Origin: Hibiscus mutabilis
Taxonomy: Eukaryota; Streptophyta; Magnoliopsida; Malvales; Malvaceae
NCBI GenBank assembly: GCA_019671005.1
Contig: JAGYYJ010000717.1
Location: 19,090 to 83,089, forward strand
Direction of reading: 5' to 3'
DNA: 64,000 nucleotides
This document shows, piece by piece, positions 24,127 through 35,499 of this stretch (positions within the stretch are counted from its first letter, which is position 1; every line of letters starts with the position of its first letter). The notes beneath the pieces are model-generated. The model was not told the DNA's origin, did not search any database, and saw only the letters and a program-made list of their open reading frames with translations. The position numbers were made by a program, and so were the translations under genes.

Positions 24127-24816
24127 GGGAAACCTACATATTTAGCACCTTAACTATGTCCATGTTATTGTTTTAGTACCCAACTATTATTTTTGATAAA
24201 ATGGTACTTAACATTACATTTTTGTCTATTTGGTACTTCCGCCATTTAAAATTAACGAAAATGGCCACGTGACTTGGGTTAATAACAGTTTTAGTCCAAA
24301 AACTTATACAATCTATCAATTTAGTCCAAAATTTTATCAATTTAAACATTATTTTAATTTTTGGATTAAAATTGTAAATTCTTCATTTTTTTCTTCTTTC
24401 AGTCGAACACTTTTTTGGGTTTTGGAGTTTAAAAATACGCTAGGGACAATCAAAACTTTAGAATTTGTGAATCAATGGGAGGTAATGTGGAGTCCATTGG
24501 AGGACCCAAACTCCACGATTGAGATACCGACGAGAATACGAGGGGTGGGAAAGGGATGAGACAAAATTCAATCAAAATTAAGATAATGTTTTAAATTGAT
24601 GGATTTTGGACTAAATTGATAATATATACAAGTGTTTTGGACTAAAATTGTGATTATACCAAGCCACATCATCATCATATCCATTAGTTTTAAACAGTCG
24701 AGGTACCAAAATAGAACAAAAAACATAACATTAAGTATCATTTTGTCAAAAATAATAGTTAAGGTACTAAAATAATAATGCAAGCATAGTTAAAGTATTA
24801 AATATGTAGTTTTCCC
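24127..24816. mobile_element. foldback element with arms of about 230 bp
   Basis: The left arm starts GGGAAACCTACATATTTAG; the right arm in reverse starts GGGAAAACTACATATTTAA. Pairing continues through 'ACCTTAACTAT', 'TTTTGATAAAATG-TACTTAA' and 'TTTAGTCCAAAA'. The spacer is about 200 bases. ORFs inside (24230-24559, 24568-24783) are by-products. No clear target duplication. Confidence 0.7.
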
Positions 24817-25082
24817 TTAAAAATTCCATCAAGGTTTGGGCTATTAGCATTGATGCTTGGTGGTCAAACTAGGTCAGCTTTGGTAGTCTTGGCCACCAAT
24901 TTAAAACCTTAGGGAAAAAAAAGACTTTTTTAACGCAATCAAATGTCAAATTAATTCATGGATCCTTCTATTGACACCAACATATTTTCTACTTTAATTT
25001 CAAAAGCAATTTTAAAAATTCATGTATAAAGGTAAGGTATAATACATTGCGAAAATAATATAGTCATAAAGGATTATATTTA

Positions 25083-25572
25083 ATACACTAGGATGAGAAC
25101 TAAAAAGTTTAGGGTTTAGAGAATTAATTTAGGATTAGAGTTTATGAGTTTAGATTTAGAGTTTAGAATTTGGATATAAAAATAATAATTTAGGGATTAG
25201 GTTTAGAATTTAAGGTATAATACATTTTAAAAATAATATGCCCATAAAGGATGTATATTCAATACACTTACAGTAGAAACTAAGAGTTTTTATAATCATC
25301 TTAATTTTAGGGTTTATAGAATCAGTTTAGGATTTAGAGTTTAGAGGTTTAGGTTTATGAGTTTATTAATTTGTGGACACTGGTTAGAATTTAGGGTTTA
25401 TGTATTAGGGTAATATGATTAGGGATTTAGGTTTTAACATATAAACCATAAATCTTACATTCTAATCACATCCGCTAAATTCTAAACCCCTAATAATACA
25501 TCAAAAACTAAATCTATAAACCCTAAAACTAATGCATTTGTAAAAAACTTTTAATTTCTACCGCTAGTGTAT
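25083..25572. mobile_element. foldback element with TTTAGGG / CCCTAAA arms, plus a partial duplicate
   Basis: The complete copy starts AATACACTTACAGTAGAAAC (25261) and ends with the inverted counterpart TTTCTACCGCTAGTGTAT (25572). Its left arm is TTTAGGG-like and its right arm CCCTAAA-like. The same left end with its flank (AAGGTATAATACATT, CCATAAAGGAT) also occurs about 180 bases earlier, so the left part is duplicated. Confidence 0.65.
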
Positions 25573-26226
25573 AAAATAATTACTCTAATATAAAATATTT
25601 AACAAATAAAAAATCAATTATAATGTGATTTGATTTTTGTTTTATTTCAGTATGAGACTATATAACAAATAATATAATGACACTTTTTATGTCTTTTATA
25701 ATTTAAATATTAGTCAAATAAGGTCGTTCAACCTTAATTTCTCCTAATATTTAATCCAATCTTTGTCCCTAACCATGTCAGTGTCAAAAAAATGTTAGAA
25801 GTTGTGATATGAACTTTGCTTTATTTGGGCCCAAAAAGTTCATGGTGCAACCAAATTGGTGAAATATAAAATTGGAGCAAAATGAGATCGGAGGTGGATG
25901 TGAAGGAAGCGAACCGAAATATGGTATACGTCTCGATAGTTAGTGTCTGTATATAAGTATACTTCCACGATTATACTTTGCTTGAAAGTAGGGAATTTAA
26001 TTTGATCAGAATCAAGTATTTATAATATAAGTTGATACTTTGGGTAACAGTTAAAGTATAAAGTTGAATACTAACAACAAGTTGGTCTAGTGGGACGATG
26101 TACTAACTCTCTTAAGTAAAATCAAATGTTCAAATTTTGACGTTATTGAGTTAGGAGGGTCTCCTATTTAACAGACATTTGCAGTACCCAATATGGATTT
26201 GTCAATCAATAGATTGGATACCATGA
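25573..26226. other. intergenic DNA, nothing recognised
   Basis: AT-rich sequence without a credible ORF, inverted repeat or RNA gene. Confidence 0.5.
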
Positions 26227-26236
26227 TTAAATAAAA

Positions 26237-27774
26237 GGGTAAACTACTGCAATGATTACTTATATTTTCGCTGAGTACGGTTTTTGTCACTGATTTTTAA
26301 ATTTGACCGATAAGGTAACTTAAGTTTTTGATCTGTAAACTTTTGGTCACTGAGATATTTGTTGCCGTTAAACGTTAACGGCTTGCTGATCTGGCAACGG
26401 AAATAAAGATAAACTACTGTGATGGTCTTATGTTTAGTCAGTGTAAACTTTTGGTCACCGCTTTTAAAAATTGAATGTTTTGGTCACTTACATTTTCGTT
26501 GTGTAAACTTCTGGTCACTCGAACGTTTGTTTTCCTTACCCTGATGATGTGCACGTTAATAAAAAATGTTTACTTTTAATTTCACCTCTGAATTTTTAAA
26601 AGTTCATTTTTTCACCCAAAAAGAAAAATCTTAATCTCTTTCAAGCTACCAATTTCAGACCATCACCGTCCATGCGACCTAACCTCCTACGAATCTACAC
26701 CCGACTTCTCGACTCTTTTTCCTCTTCCTCCAATCCTTTAGGTGCTCTTGCCAGCACTCTTATCTGCTCTTGTCAACACATAATCTCTTATTTGCTTTAC
26801 GTTTTGATTACTTTAGTATTTGGGTTTGGCTGAAAAACTTTGAACTACTCTCTTATCTGATTACTTTAGGATTTACTAATGGAGAAAAATGCATGTGGGA
26901 AAGCTCCAAGACTAAAACATCAGTAATTATTGGTAAAAGGTTTTTGCAATTAAAATGATGGTGAAAACTCCATGAGAAACCAGTAGAAAATTAAGGGTTT
27001 TGGTGAGGTGAGATTTTTTGAAAATCAATTTGTTTTGGAATCAAAGAGGGTCTTGAAAATTTATATAGGAGAGGTAAGTGCGACAAAAAGACAAATCATC
27101 ACTATTATCTTACCATTCTTCATTTTTACATATTCATTGCAATCCATTCCTCTCATTTTTTTTACAGAGATCCTATAGAAGATCATGGATTTTTTTAAGG
27201 AAAACTATAAATTAGAGTGTAAAAAGAAAAGGACTTGAGTCTTGGAGGAAGAACCGATATAAGTGTTGGCAAGAGCACTTAGAGGATTGAAAGAAGAGAA
27301 AAAAGAGCCAAAAAAGTTGGGTGTAGGTTCGTTGGAGGCTAGGTCGGACGGACGGTGGTGGCTTAAAAATGATTAAGATTTTTTTTTCCGTTTTGGGTGA
27401 AAAATGAAATTTTAAAAATTTAGGGGTGAAATTAAAAATATACTTTTTTTATTAACGTGCATGTCATCAGGGTAACGGAAACAAACGTTCGAGCGACCAG
27501 AAGTTTACACAACGAAAACGTAAATGACCAAAACGTTCAGTTTTTGAAATTAGTGACCAAAGTTTACACCGACTAAACGTAAGTGACCATTGCAGTAGTT
27601 TACCCTTTTTTCTGCTGCTAGATCAACAAGCCGTTAACGTTTAACGACAACAAACGTCTCAGTGACAAAAAATATACAGATCGAAAACGTAAGTGACCTT
27701 ATCGGTCAAATTTAAAAATTGGTGACAAAAACTGTACTCAACGAAAACATAATTGACCATTGCAGTAGTTTACC
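26237..27774. mobile_element. Mutator-like foldback element with arms of about 525 bp
   Basis: The left end GGGTAAACTACTGCAATG and right end CATTGCAGTAGTTTACC are inverted repeats, and pairing runs inward to about 26765 and 27255. A perfect 10-base duplication TTAAATAAAA flanks the element (26227-26236 and 27775-27784), within the 9-11 base range of Mutator-like elements. Each arm carries a second internal copy of the end word (26405-26425 and 27583-27603), so one element may have landed in another or the ends were duplicated. The spacer has no transposase. Confidence 0.85.
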
Positions 27775-27784
27775 TTAAATAAAA

Positions 27785-28287
27785 AAATTATAGAGTTGAA
27801 TAACTCACAAATCGTGCTGAGGCACAATCCTCCTATATTCATCTTTTTTTACCGTAATAATTTTTTTCTTCTCTACGTTTGATTTTTTAAAGGGTAAAAT
27901 ACACCAATGGTCTCCGAGCTTTTAGGGCGCGTTCATTTTAGTCACTAAATTTTTAAAATTTTTATTGGGGTTACTCAACTTTTAGAACGCTTTCATTTTG
28001 GTCCCTCTCGGCACTTTCGTTAAAAAATATTGACGTGCCTTTTTCATTTTTATTTTTTAAATAAAATGATATATTTGAGGCCCGCCGCTAATTAAATCAT
28101 CTCATCCCCTTCCTTTTATTCTTCTTCTTCTCTAAATCTCTTGCTATTTTTTCTACTTTATTTCCTTTTTCTTTATCTATTTTTTCTACAAAAATCATCA
28201 ATAAAAACTCAAGAACTTGCTGTAACAACATGAAATGGTGAATCAACTTCTACAGCTGCAACTTTGTCATCAACATCTAAGTTCTCA
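27785..28287. other. intergenic DNA with a half foldback element
   Basis: The segment 27893-28045 starts AGGGTAAAATACACCAATGG and reads like one arm of the GGGTAAA family, but no partner arm was found. The rest (28080-28230) is CT-rich. Confidence 0.45.
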
Positions 28288-28682
28288 TCATGAAAAGGAA
28301 CCATATTTCAAACCTCCATATTTCTCAACATTTTCATCAAGGGCATTAGCAAAGAGTACACGTTTTGTTTCCAACCTGGAATCCCCGCAGTCTGCAACTT
28401 CTCTCGACTCCAGGACTCCAAGGTCACTGTTTTTGATATTATCATAGGCCCTAGAAAACAGAGATTTCCTCGGCTTAGAAATTTCAGTCTTCAAATCAGA
28501 GGGTTTTGTGCGATCCAACTCACTGAAAGTCGATCAGGTACTATTACTATTATTATTCCTTGCGGGAGTCTCTTTCTTGGTAGTGGGATCAGTTGAAGCA
28601 TCTAATGGAGGCGAGCTGCTAGTGGGGACTACTCTCTTTGATTGGGGAGTTCTAAAACCAGCACCATCTACACTTTTTCAAA
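28288..28682 (-). pseudogene. unrecognised gene fragment, last exon-like
   Basis: On the minus strand an open stretch begins after a good acceptor (TTACCTTCAG, next base 28682) and ends at TGA (28288-28290). It encodes about 130 residues interrupted by one in-frame TGA (28534-28536). The peptide is Ser/Pro/Lys-rich with phrases such as FRTPQSKRVVPTSSSPPLD and KRVLFANALDENVEKYGG, which look protein-like rather than random. The domain was not recognised. Its upstream exons would have to overlap the XYLT copy, which starts only 160 bases away, so it is probably a displaced fragment. Confidence 0.4.
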
Positions 28683-28840
28683 CTGAAGGTAAACATCCAA
28701 AGCTACCATTATCTGTTTCTAAGAGCAAAGCAAATGAGCGTGGAAAAGTCGCAAAGATTTGGAGAAGAATCGGAAAAAGAAGGGTGTGGGAGATGGTTTG
28801 ATATGCGGTGGGATCCAAATATATTCCTTTACGGAAGAGA

Positions 28841-31456
28841 ATGAATGTAACGGAAGGATCAAAATAGAAAAAGATCCTCTTAGCTCTCTTTGCTTTAAAC
28901 TCCATCTCCCTTTACTTTTACTTCGCCTCCAGCCACCGCCACCTGGATGACCACCTCCGCGACACGACGGCCGGGGGTTTTCCCGGAATAATCCAACACC
29001 GTGGACCTCAATTGTCAAAGCCCTGGCCGATCATCCCATCGTATCTCCCCTGGTCTTTGACCTCAAACGTAGCTCCAGGCTCATGCGAAGCTTATTTCGG
29101 GAATGGGTTTACAAAGGTGTCCGATGTTGTGTCCCCAAAAGCCGCCGTGAGATCCGGGTCGAGCTGGTTCAGGTGCCATTACTCCGAGACCTTGAGGAGC
29201 TCGGTTTGTGAAGGTGGGAAGATAAGGATGGATCCCGAGAAGATTAAGATGTCGAGAGGAGGTGAAAAGCTGGAGGATGTTATTGGGAGAACTGAAGAAG
29301 AAGAATTGCCTGAGTTTGAAGATGGAGCTTTCCAGGTTGAAGTTGGAGGAGGAGGATCAAGGTTAAACTTAAAGAGAAAGAAGTTTGTTGGGGATGAGTT
29401 TTTGGACCAGTTCTTCTTGCCTGATGGAAATGTTCTGAAACATACTATGAGGGAATTGGTGAGGTCTATTGTTGTTGTGGGTGAAACTGATTTCACTTGC
29501 CAAGAGGTTAGATTCGATTCTTCGATTCTCTTGGTTGTTCGATTTCGATGCTTGATGAAAATTGCTATTTCTGGCTGTTAATGGAAGTTTTGAAAGTAGA
29601 TTAATGCTTATGCAGATATGGGTTATAATTTAATGCATGTCTGTATGTCAAAACATATGTTTAGGCTATTTTGTATGTGTCTTGTCCAAGGAGAAACTAG
29701 CTTGTTTTAGCTTGATTTGTAGATAGGCAGCACCCGCGGCAGCATTTCGATGCGACCAGTCATACAGATTCCGGTTTGAAAGTAGAATGTTGATATAATT
29801 TGGAAGTGGATATTAGTTTGATTTAGCGGACTAGTTGGTTTGTTGGTTTTCTTCCCTTCCAGTTCATTTAGTTTGTGACTGTGTATTCTGATTTAATGCC
29901 ATTTTGATGGAATATGAACTTAATTGTTGTTATGTTAACTAGTTATTTTCGCCATTGGTTTTCTAATTCGATTCAATTTGATGGTTGTTACTTCCTTTTT
30001 TTCCTTTACTTTGGATTCTGATATGCGAAGATTTGATTACAGTGGGTAGAGGAGCCTACACTTCTGATAACAAGATTCAAGTATGCAAACCTTTTCCACA
30101 CCGTGACAGATTGGTACAGTGCGTATGTTTCTTCTAGGGTTACCGGCTTGCTGAACCGGCCGCATTTGGTCTTCGTGGATGGTCATTGTGAGGTATACAT
30201 GTGTAGTATTCCATATTCAGTTTCTATTTATGACACCTTTCTTCACTCTTTCCTTACCATGTTATGTACAAGAATTAATGAGAAAAATATCAATGTTTTC
30301 ATGTGGGGCTGTCGTCCTTTCTGGTCCGAATGGAATGAAGGGAGAGTGTTTGTAGATAGCATAGGGAGGAATGCTCGGTTAGCGAATAACGAACCACAAA
30401 TAGAATTTTATTACCTATTTAAACCTATCCTACATCTATGTTTAATTTCTCAACTCTCAACTACGATGAATCTTCTGTTTGCTATGGTTGAAGAATTCCT
30501 ATTGCATATAATAGTATTATCCGTTTGCCCTGCTTTGATAGTCCTTGTAGAGATCTTCCTTTTAAGTAGGTGTAACGTGTCATCGGCGATCCTCATTTTT
30601 GCTTTGCCTGCAACAAGAAGTCGCTTTTGTGGATAATTTGAACACTTGTTGTGTAACTGTTTGTCTGTTAACTGCTTATTATCCTACAATAGCTGATTTT
30701 TTTCCCCCTTCTTGGCTGAATATTTCCAGACACAATTAGAAGAAACATGGAGAGCATTGTTTTCAAGCCTTAGATATGCGAAAAACTTTAGTGGTCCAGT
30801 CTGTTTCCGCCATGCTATTTTATCACCTTTGGGATATGAGACTGCTTTATTTAAAGGGCTTAGCGAAGACATAGATTGTCAAGGAGCTTCTGCACATGAA
30901 CTATGGCAAAGCCCCGATGACAAAAAAACTGCTCGATTATCCGAGTTTGGAGAAATGATTAGAGATGCTTTTGGATTTCCTGTAAACAGGCATCATTCTG
31001 ATAAGGCAGTCTCAGGTGATTATAATGTTCTCTTTGTCCGTCGAGAAGATTATTTAGCCCATCCTCGCCATAAAGGTAAAGTTGAATCAAGACTTAGCAA
31101 TGAACAAGAAGTATTCGATGCATTACAGAGGTGGGCATCTAATCGTCAGGAATGTAAAGTAAACCTCATCAACGGGTTGTTTGCACACATGTCCATGAAG
31201 GAACAGGTCCGAGCTATTCAGGATGCTTCGGTTATCATCGGTGCTCATGGTGCTGGTCTAACACACATGGTTTCTGCAACACCAAACACCGTGATTCTCG
31301 AAATTATTAGCAGCTTTTATAGACGGCCTCACTTTCAATTGATTGCACAATGGAAAGGATTGGAATATCAGGCCATTAACCTTGGCGGATCGTATGCCAA
31401 TCCAGGAGTTGTTATTGATCGGCTTAACAAAGATAATGAGGAATCTTGGGTGCTAA
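28841..31456 (+). pseudogene. XYLT: beta-1,2-xylosyltransferase (GT61, XYLT) with two disabling changes
   Basis: XYLT is a Golgi type II membrane enzyme that adds beta-1,2-xylose to the core mannose of plant N-glycans. Exons 28841-29506, 30043-30192 and 30730-31456 have GT-AG borders and would give about 514 residues, the family's normal size. The N-terminus has a short tail and a hydrophobic anchor (ILLALFALNSISLYFYF). Family motifs follow: PWPIIPSYLPW, GSCEAYFGNGFTK, SWFRCHYSETL, NLFHTVTDWYSAYVSSRVTG, LFVRREDYLAHPRH, and the signature ASVIIGAHGAGLTHMVSATP. Two lesions are visible. A TAG at 28865-28867 is the ninth codon. An extra G at about 31432 shifts the frame just before the expected NLGC end, so the frame would run on to 31584. 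Initiation at a later site could skip the stop but would lose the anchor. It is probably a recent pseudogene; errors in the sequence are the alternative. Confidence 0.85.
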
Positions 31457-31584
31457 GAAATTTTCCCTCCACCATATTTTTCTCTTTTCTTTTTTCCAGA
31501 TTTCATTTTCCGGCACTTACTGAACAAAACATAGAAGAGATTGTTTATAGTCTTTGCAGGTGTTCATTCATTTTTGGGGGTTGA

Positions 31585-32214
31585 ATTCATAGCTGACCGA
31601 AATGAATGTGATAGAAAGAGCGACGAAAAGGAGACTTGAAATCATTCAGGTCGGTGATGAATAATATTGCGTCGTTGATTCGTTTGGAGACGAAAAATTT
31701 TGGGTCGTATATGCCATCTTTAGATGTAAGCTTACAGGTTTGATTTCAATGTTTTTTTAGTTTGAGTTTTTTTCCTGGACACATTATTGCATCCCCATAT
31801 TCTTTAAATGAAAGTTCTTTTAGAGGTTTGATTTAACTCAATGTTAACTGCTAAAGTATCTTGCAATGAATTTGGGAAGAAAATTTTCTTGTCTGAAAGT
31901 TTTACTATAGTATTGCCTTTTCCATGTCAAGAAATTTATATATGTTGTGTCCCAAACTACTTCAGCCAATTTGATTAAACTTGTGATCAAATACTCGAGC
32001 TTTCCTTCGAGTTTGAACTGGAAAAAAATGAACTAGTCAAAGATCAACCAACTTCCAAGAACAACAATAATATGTGGATGAAGGTATCAATATGACACTG
32101 TTGAATTAAGACACAATTCACTAATTAAGACACAATCTCAGAATGTTCTGAAAAAGGTTAAAGAAAGATAAAAGGACATTGGATCTGAAACATGGAATCT
32201 CAAGTAACAAAACT
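31585..32214. other. intergenic region between XYLT and eS8 3' ends
   Basis: The two genes converge here. No ORF or repeat was recognised; it probably holds both 3' UTRs. Confidence 0.4.
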
Positions 32215-33266
32215 TTAGGCAGCTCCCTTCCCCTTCTTTCTCTGAATCTTCTTCATGTAGAACTCGAGCTCTTTGCCTTCCAAAATACACCTGTGAAAAA
32301 CCCATTTGCCATCGTTTTATCCGAAGAGATTAGAGGGACACAAGATATTGTGGAGACACTGGTCCAAGGTTTCAGGGAATATAATATAAGGAATGGAAGA
32401 AAGCTAATATCAAGAAATTACACACCCATCAGCACGGCAACACTGACCAGGTCATGAAGTGATGCGAGCCAGTAAACGACCACTGCTGAATTGCTCATCA
32501 ATATGTGGATCAAGAGAGACGCGATTCTCCTGGCGCTTTAACAACTTCCTTAAGACGTGATTGCTCTTCTTCACCACCTCCTCAGTAACAGTTTCACCTT
32601 CCTATACACAAAATGGGGCAAGACAGTGTAAAAATCGTAAACTGCAATATCCTCAGCCGAGGATTAAGAGAACCCGAGACATCATTAGGCTTAGGTGTAG
32701 ATCAGATTGCAATGTAATTTCAGTTTCAGTAAGGAATTGTGTTCAGACGGCGTTCAGAAACAAATTGATATGCTTGTGCTAACATGATAGAAACAACATC
32801 TCATAAGCAGGGAGAAATAGAATAGTGCAGAATTATTGAAGTTACTAGTCATCGTATGAACTCACCTGTAAAATCCAGTTGACAAAGAAAATAAAATTTC
32901 CTCCTACCTTTAATTCTTTCTTGCCTGCAGCCGTGCCTGTTTTCTTCTTGCGACCGATGTCAATATTATAGTGCTGGAGATACCATTGCTTGAATGGAGC
33001 AGCATCAACTTGAACAATAGCACTCTTCACCAAAGTTTGAGTACGAACAAGCTCATTGTTAGATGCATTGTACACCACATCCAAAATTCTAGTTTTACGA
33101 GTCACGACCTACTTCCCCAAGAGTAGTTTCCAGTGTCGAGCCTCAGAGCTCTCCACTTCACATTTCCACCTCGAACCCTAATCCTCCTGACTGTTTTGTT
33201 GCTTGACAACCAAACGCTCTTCTCAACATCCCTCCAATACTTATCTTTACAACGTAGGCACAATAA

Positions 33267-33804
33267 TTGTAGAGACCTTAAAAGTAGTTGCATTTCTATA
33301 GAGTAATTCCCCCTCTCTCATTATCTTGTTCTCTCATAATTCAAAAGGTTAAACATAATCTATATTTATAGACCCAAATACTTGGTCACCAAGAAATCTT
33401 ATTCAATAAGATTTCATACGTAAAATAGATATTTACTCATTAAAGTAAATCATAATTACCAAGTAATCTTCAACAAATAGAATTACAATACCTAAAATAG
33501 ATATTTACTCATTAAAGTAAATCATAATTACCAAGTAATCTTCAATCACTAGAATTACAATAAAACTCAACTTAATTACCAATTAGAATTTAAGTCAAAA
33601 TATAACAAATCTCCCCCTTAACACAAATTCTATTCGAGCATTGGTCTTCAAGTCTTCAACAATTTCAATTTTTACGTAAGCCAAATATCTGTTAAAGCAC
33701 CGCCGCCAAGTCTCATAATTGCCAGGTAATCTTAAACCATTAGAATTACAATAAAACTCAACTTAATTACCAATTAAAATTTGAGTAAAAAATATAACAT
33801 TTGT
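33267..33804 (-). mobile_element. short LTR-element remnant in the eS8 intron
   Basis: On the minus strand a purine tract (AAGGGGGAG, near 33612-33620) is followed by TGTTATATTTTGACTTAAAT at 33609, running to a CTCTACA end near 33267, about 345 bases. A second copy of the start (TGTTATATTTTTTACTCAAA) begins at 33804, with only about 100 bases between the copies. This arrangement fits a small non-autonomous LTR element (TRIM-like) with a deletion. Inside the lower copy a 73-base segment (TAAAATAGATATTTACTC) is duplicated (33421 and 33494). Confidence 0.55.
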
Positions 33805-33900
33805 GTTTGCCGGTTGCCTTACGAGCTCATACCTTTTTAAATAAACCATCAAAAGTTAGAATAAACTTAGATTGAAAACAAGAAAAACTCAACTTACAAA

Positions 33901-35050
33901 CAGGGGCGGATCCAGAAATTTAAATTTAGTAGTTCATCAATCGACAATAAAGATATTCGTATTCACACGAAGGAGATTGACAAAAGAGAGGAATTAACCA
34001 AGAAGAAGTTAAAATTTAAAGAGATATATTTTTTTGATTAAAAGAGAGATAATAAATTTAAGAAAGTAAATCGAACATATACGCTAAATTGTTGTAATAT
34101 TACAGCTGAATTTTTTTTTTCTTAAGTATGGCACCTCTCATTTTATTTTCAGATTTATGGCATTTGTTACAGTAAAATGCGGATTGATTACATTTTGACT
34201 TTAAATAGTGTTTTCTTTTTTTCATTAAAAAATTAAATTCGGATCACCTGCAATCCGACTTTAAACAGTGTTTTTTGGATAAAGTACATTCCCACCGCCT
34301 ATCTTCATCATTTAAAAAAAAATTAGAACGAACGGTGAAGTCGGATTGAGTGCACATCAACCACTGGATGAAATATATCATCCTTTACCACTGAGACCAC
34401 TCCACGAGCTCAACAATTACATAAAATATTTCAATATATTACATGTAACCTTATTTTTTATTCACTAACAGAAGTAACCCTCTCCCAACTAGTTGCCACT
34501 TCTCTACTATATTGATTATGCTTAGTCCGTAGTTAGTTTCTTAGTTATTGGCTTGTATATTTCTTGGTTATCAGCTGCTACTTCTCCACTATATTGATTA
34601 CGTTAATCGAGTAGTTGAGCTCTTTCTAATTTGTTGAGAGATAGGCTTATGTCATTGCAGATTGAGCTTTGCAACTATTCTTGATATTGCTCATTTAATA
34701 AAAGCTGATAAAAATTATTCAGTTAAACTTTTCTTCTTTTTGGCTAACCCTAGCTTTTTGTGTTTCTTTTCTCTTGTTTTAGTCGTTTTTCTGCTTATTT
34801 TGCCGTTGTTCACTTCTCATCCCCAGTCACTGACGGCATTCATCATACAACTACACCTGCTTCACAAGACGTTAGTTTAAAAAAGTGCCCTTAAGAATGG
34901 AGTATATCTAGAATCATTAAAAAGTCCCTCAACAACTTTACCATCACTAAAAATCCTCTGTTAATCTATCTTTCATCACCACCTCTGTTCATCATCAAAA
35001 TTAATGGTAGCTCACTTGACCTATGAGGCACTACAGTAGATCCGCCCCTG
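33901..35050. mobile_element. non-autonomous hAT element in the eS8 intron
   Basis: The ends CAGGGGCGGATC and GATCCGCCCCTG are perfect 12-base inverted repeats of the CAGGGGCGGA type common in plant hAT elements. Perfect 8-base duplications CTTACAAA flank it (33893-33900 and 35051-35058), the size hAT transposases make. The 1150-base interior has no transposase, so movement would need a helper. Confidence 0.92.
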
Positions 35051-35499
35051 CTTACAAACAGAGTATACTTCATGGTACTGAAATGATAAGCAACTTAAAT
35101 CAATTACCAAAACAAATAAAGCTCAATAAAATAACTCCAAAATCTTCATATGACAATAAAATGAAGATAAATCTAAACTAAAGGCTTAGAACATTTGATC
35201 TACTAGATTACGAGAACATAACCCCATTTTTAAACTAATTCTAAATCAACTTTCTGAGCAACCAAACAGACAAAAAATGATAAGAAATCAATCAAAGGGC
35301 AACAAATGAGGAAGAGTGAGTTTTGCAGATTACTTTCTCTTCTTCCTCCAAGCCTTCTTTTTGCCACCAGTGGCACGCCTCTTGTGCATAGAATCACGAG
35401 AAATACCTATCAGAAAAATGGAATTAAACTCATTAACCAGAAAACTACATTATTTAGAAGATACTGATGAAAAAAATGAGAAATTTGAGAAATACCCAT

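Larger units (their letters stand above)
32215..35499 (-). pseudogene. 40S ribosomal protein eS8 (RPS8) pseudogene
   Basis: eS8 is a small-subunit ribosomal protein of about 220 residues. Minus-strand exons are: 35496-35499 (ATGG); 35334-35406 (GISRDSMHKRRATGGKKKAW); about 32908-33250 (LSSNKTVRRIRVRGGNVKW, then TRKTRILDVVYNASNNE and VDAAPFKQWYLQHY); 32426-32601 (EEVVKKSNHV, LDPHIDEQF); 32215-32290 (ILEGKELEFYMKKIQRKKGK, ending AA then TAA). Retained introns rule out a processed copy. Breaks: a two-base loss near 33107 shifts the frame after YSWGS; a TGA at 32452-32454 replaces the Arg of SSRPGQC, a C-to-T change at a CpG; and the start of the third exon (before LSSNK) is unlike the family. 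The intron between 33250 and 35334 carries an LTR fragment and a hAT element. It shares a 464-base divergent upstream region with the LOG-like gene. Confidence 0.88.

Noticed and set aside
28508..28801. Plus-strand ORF with a hydrophobic start (LLLLLFLAGVSFLVVG), resembling a signal peptide
   Set aside because: It lies opposite the more protein-like minus-strand exon, crosses the XYLT upstream region and has no recognisable domain.
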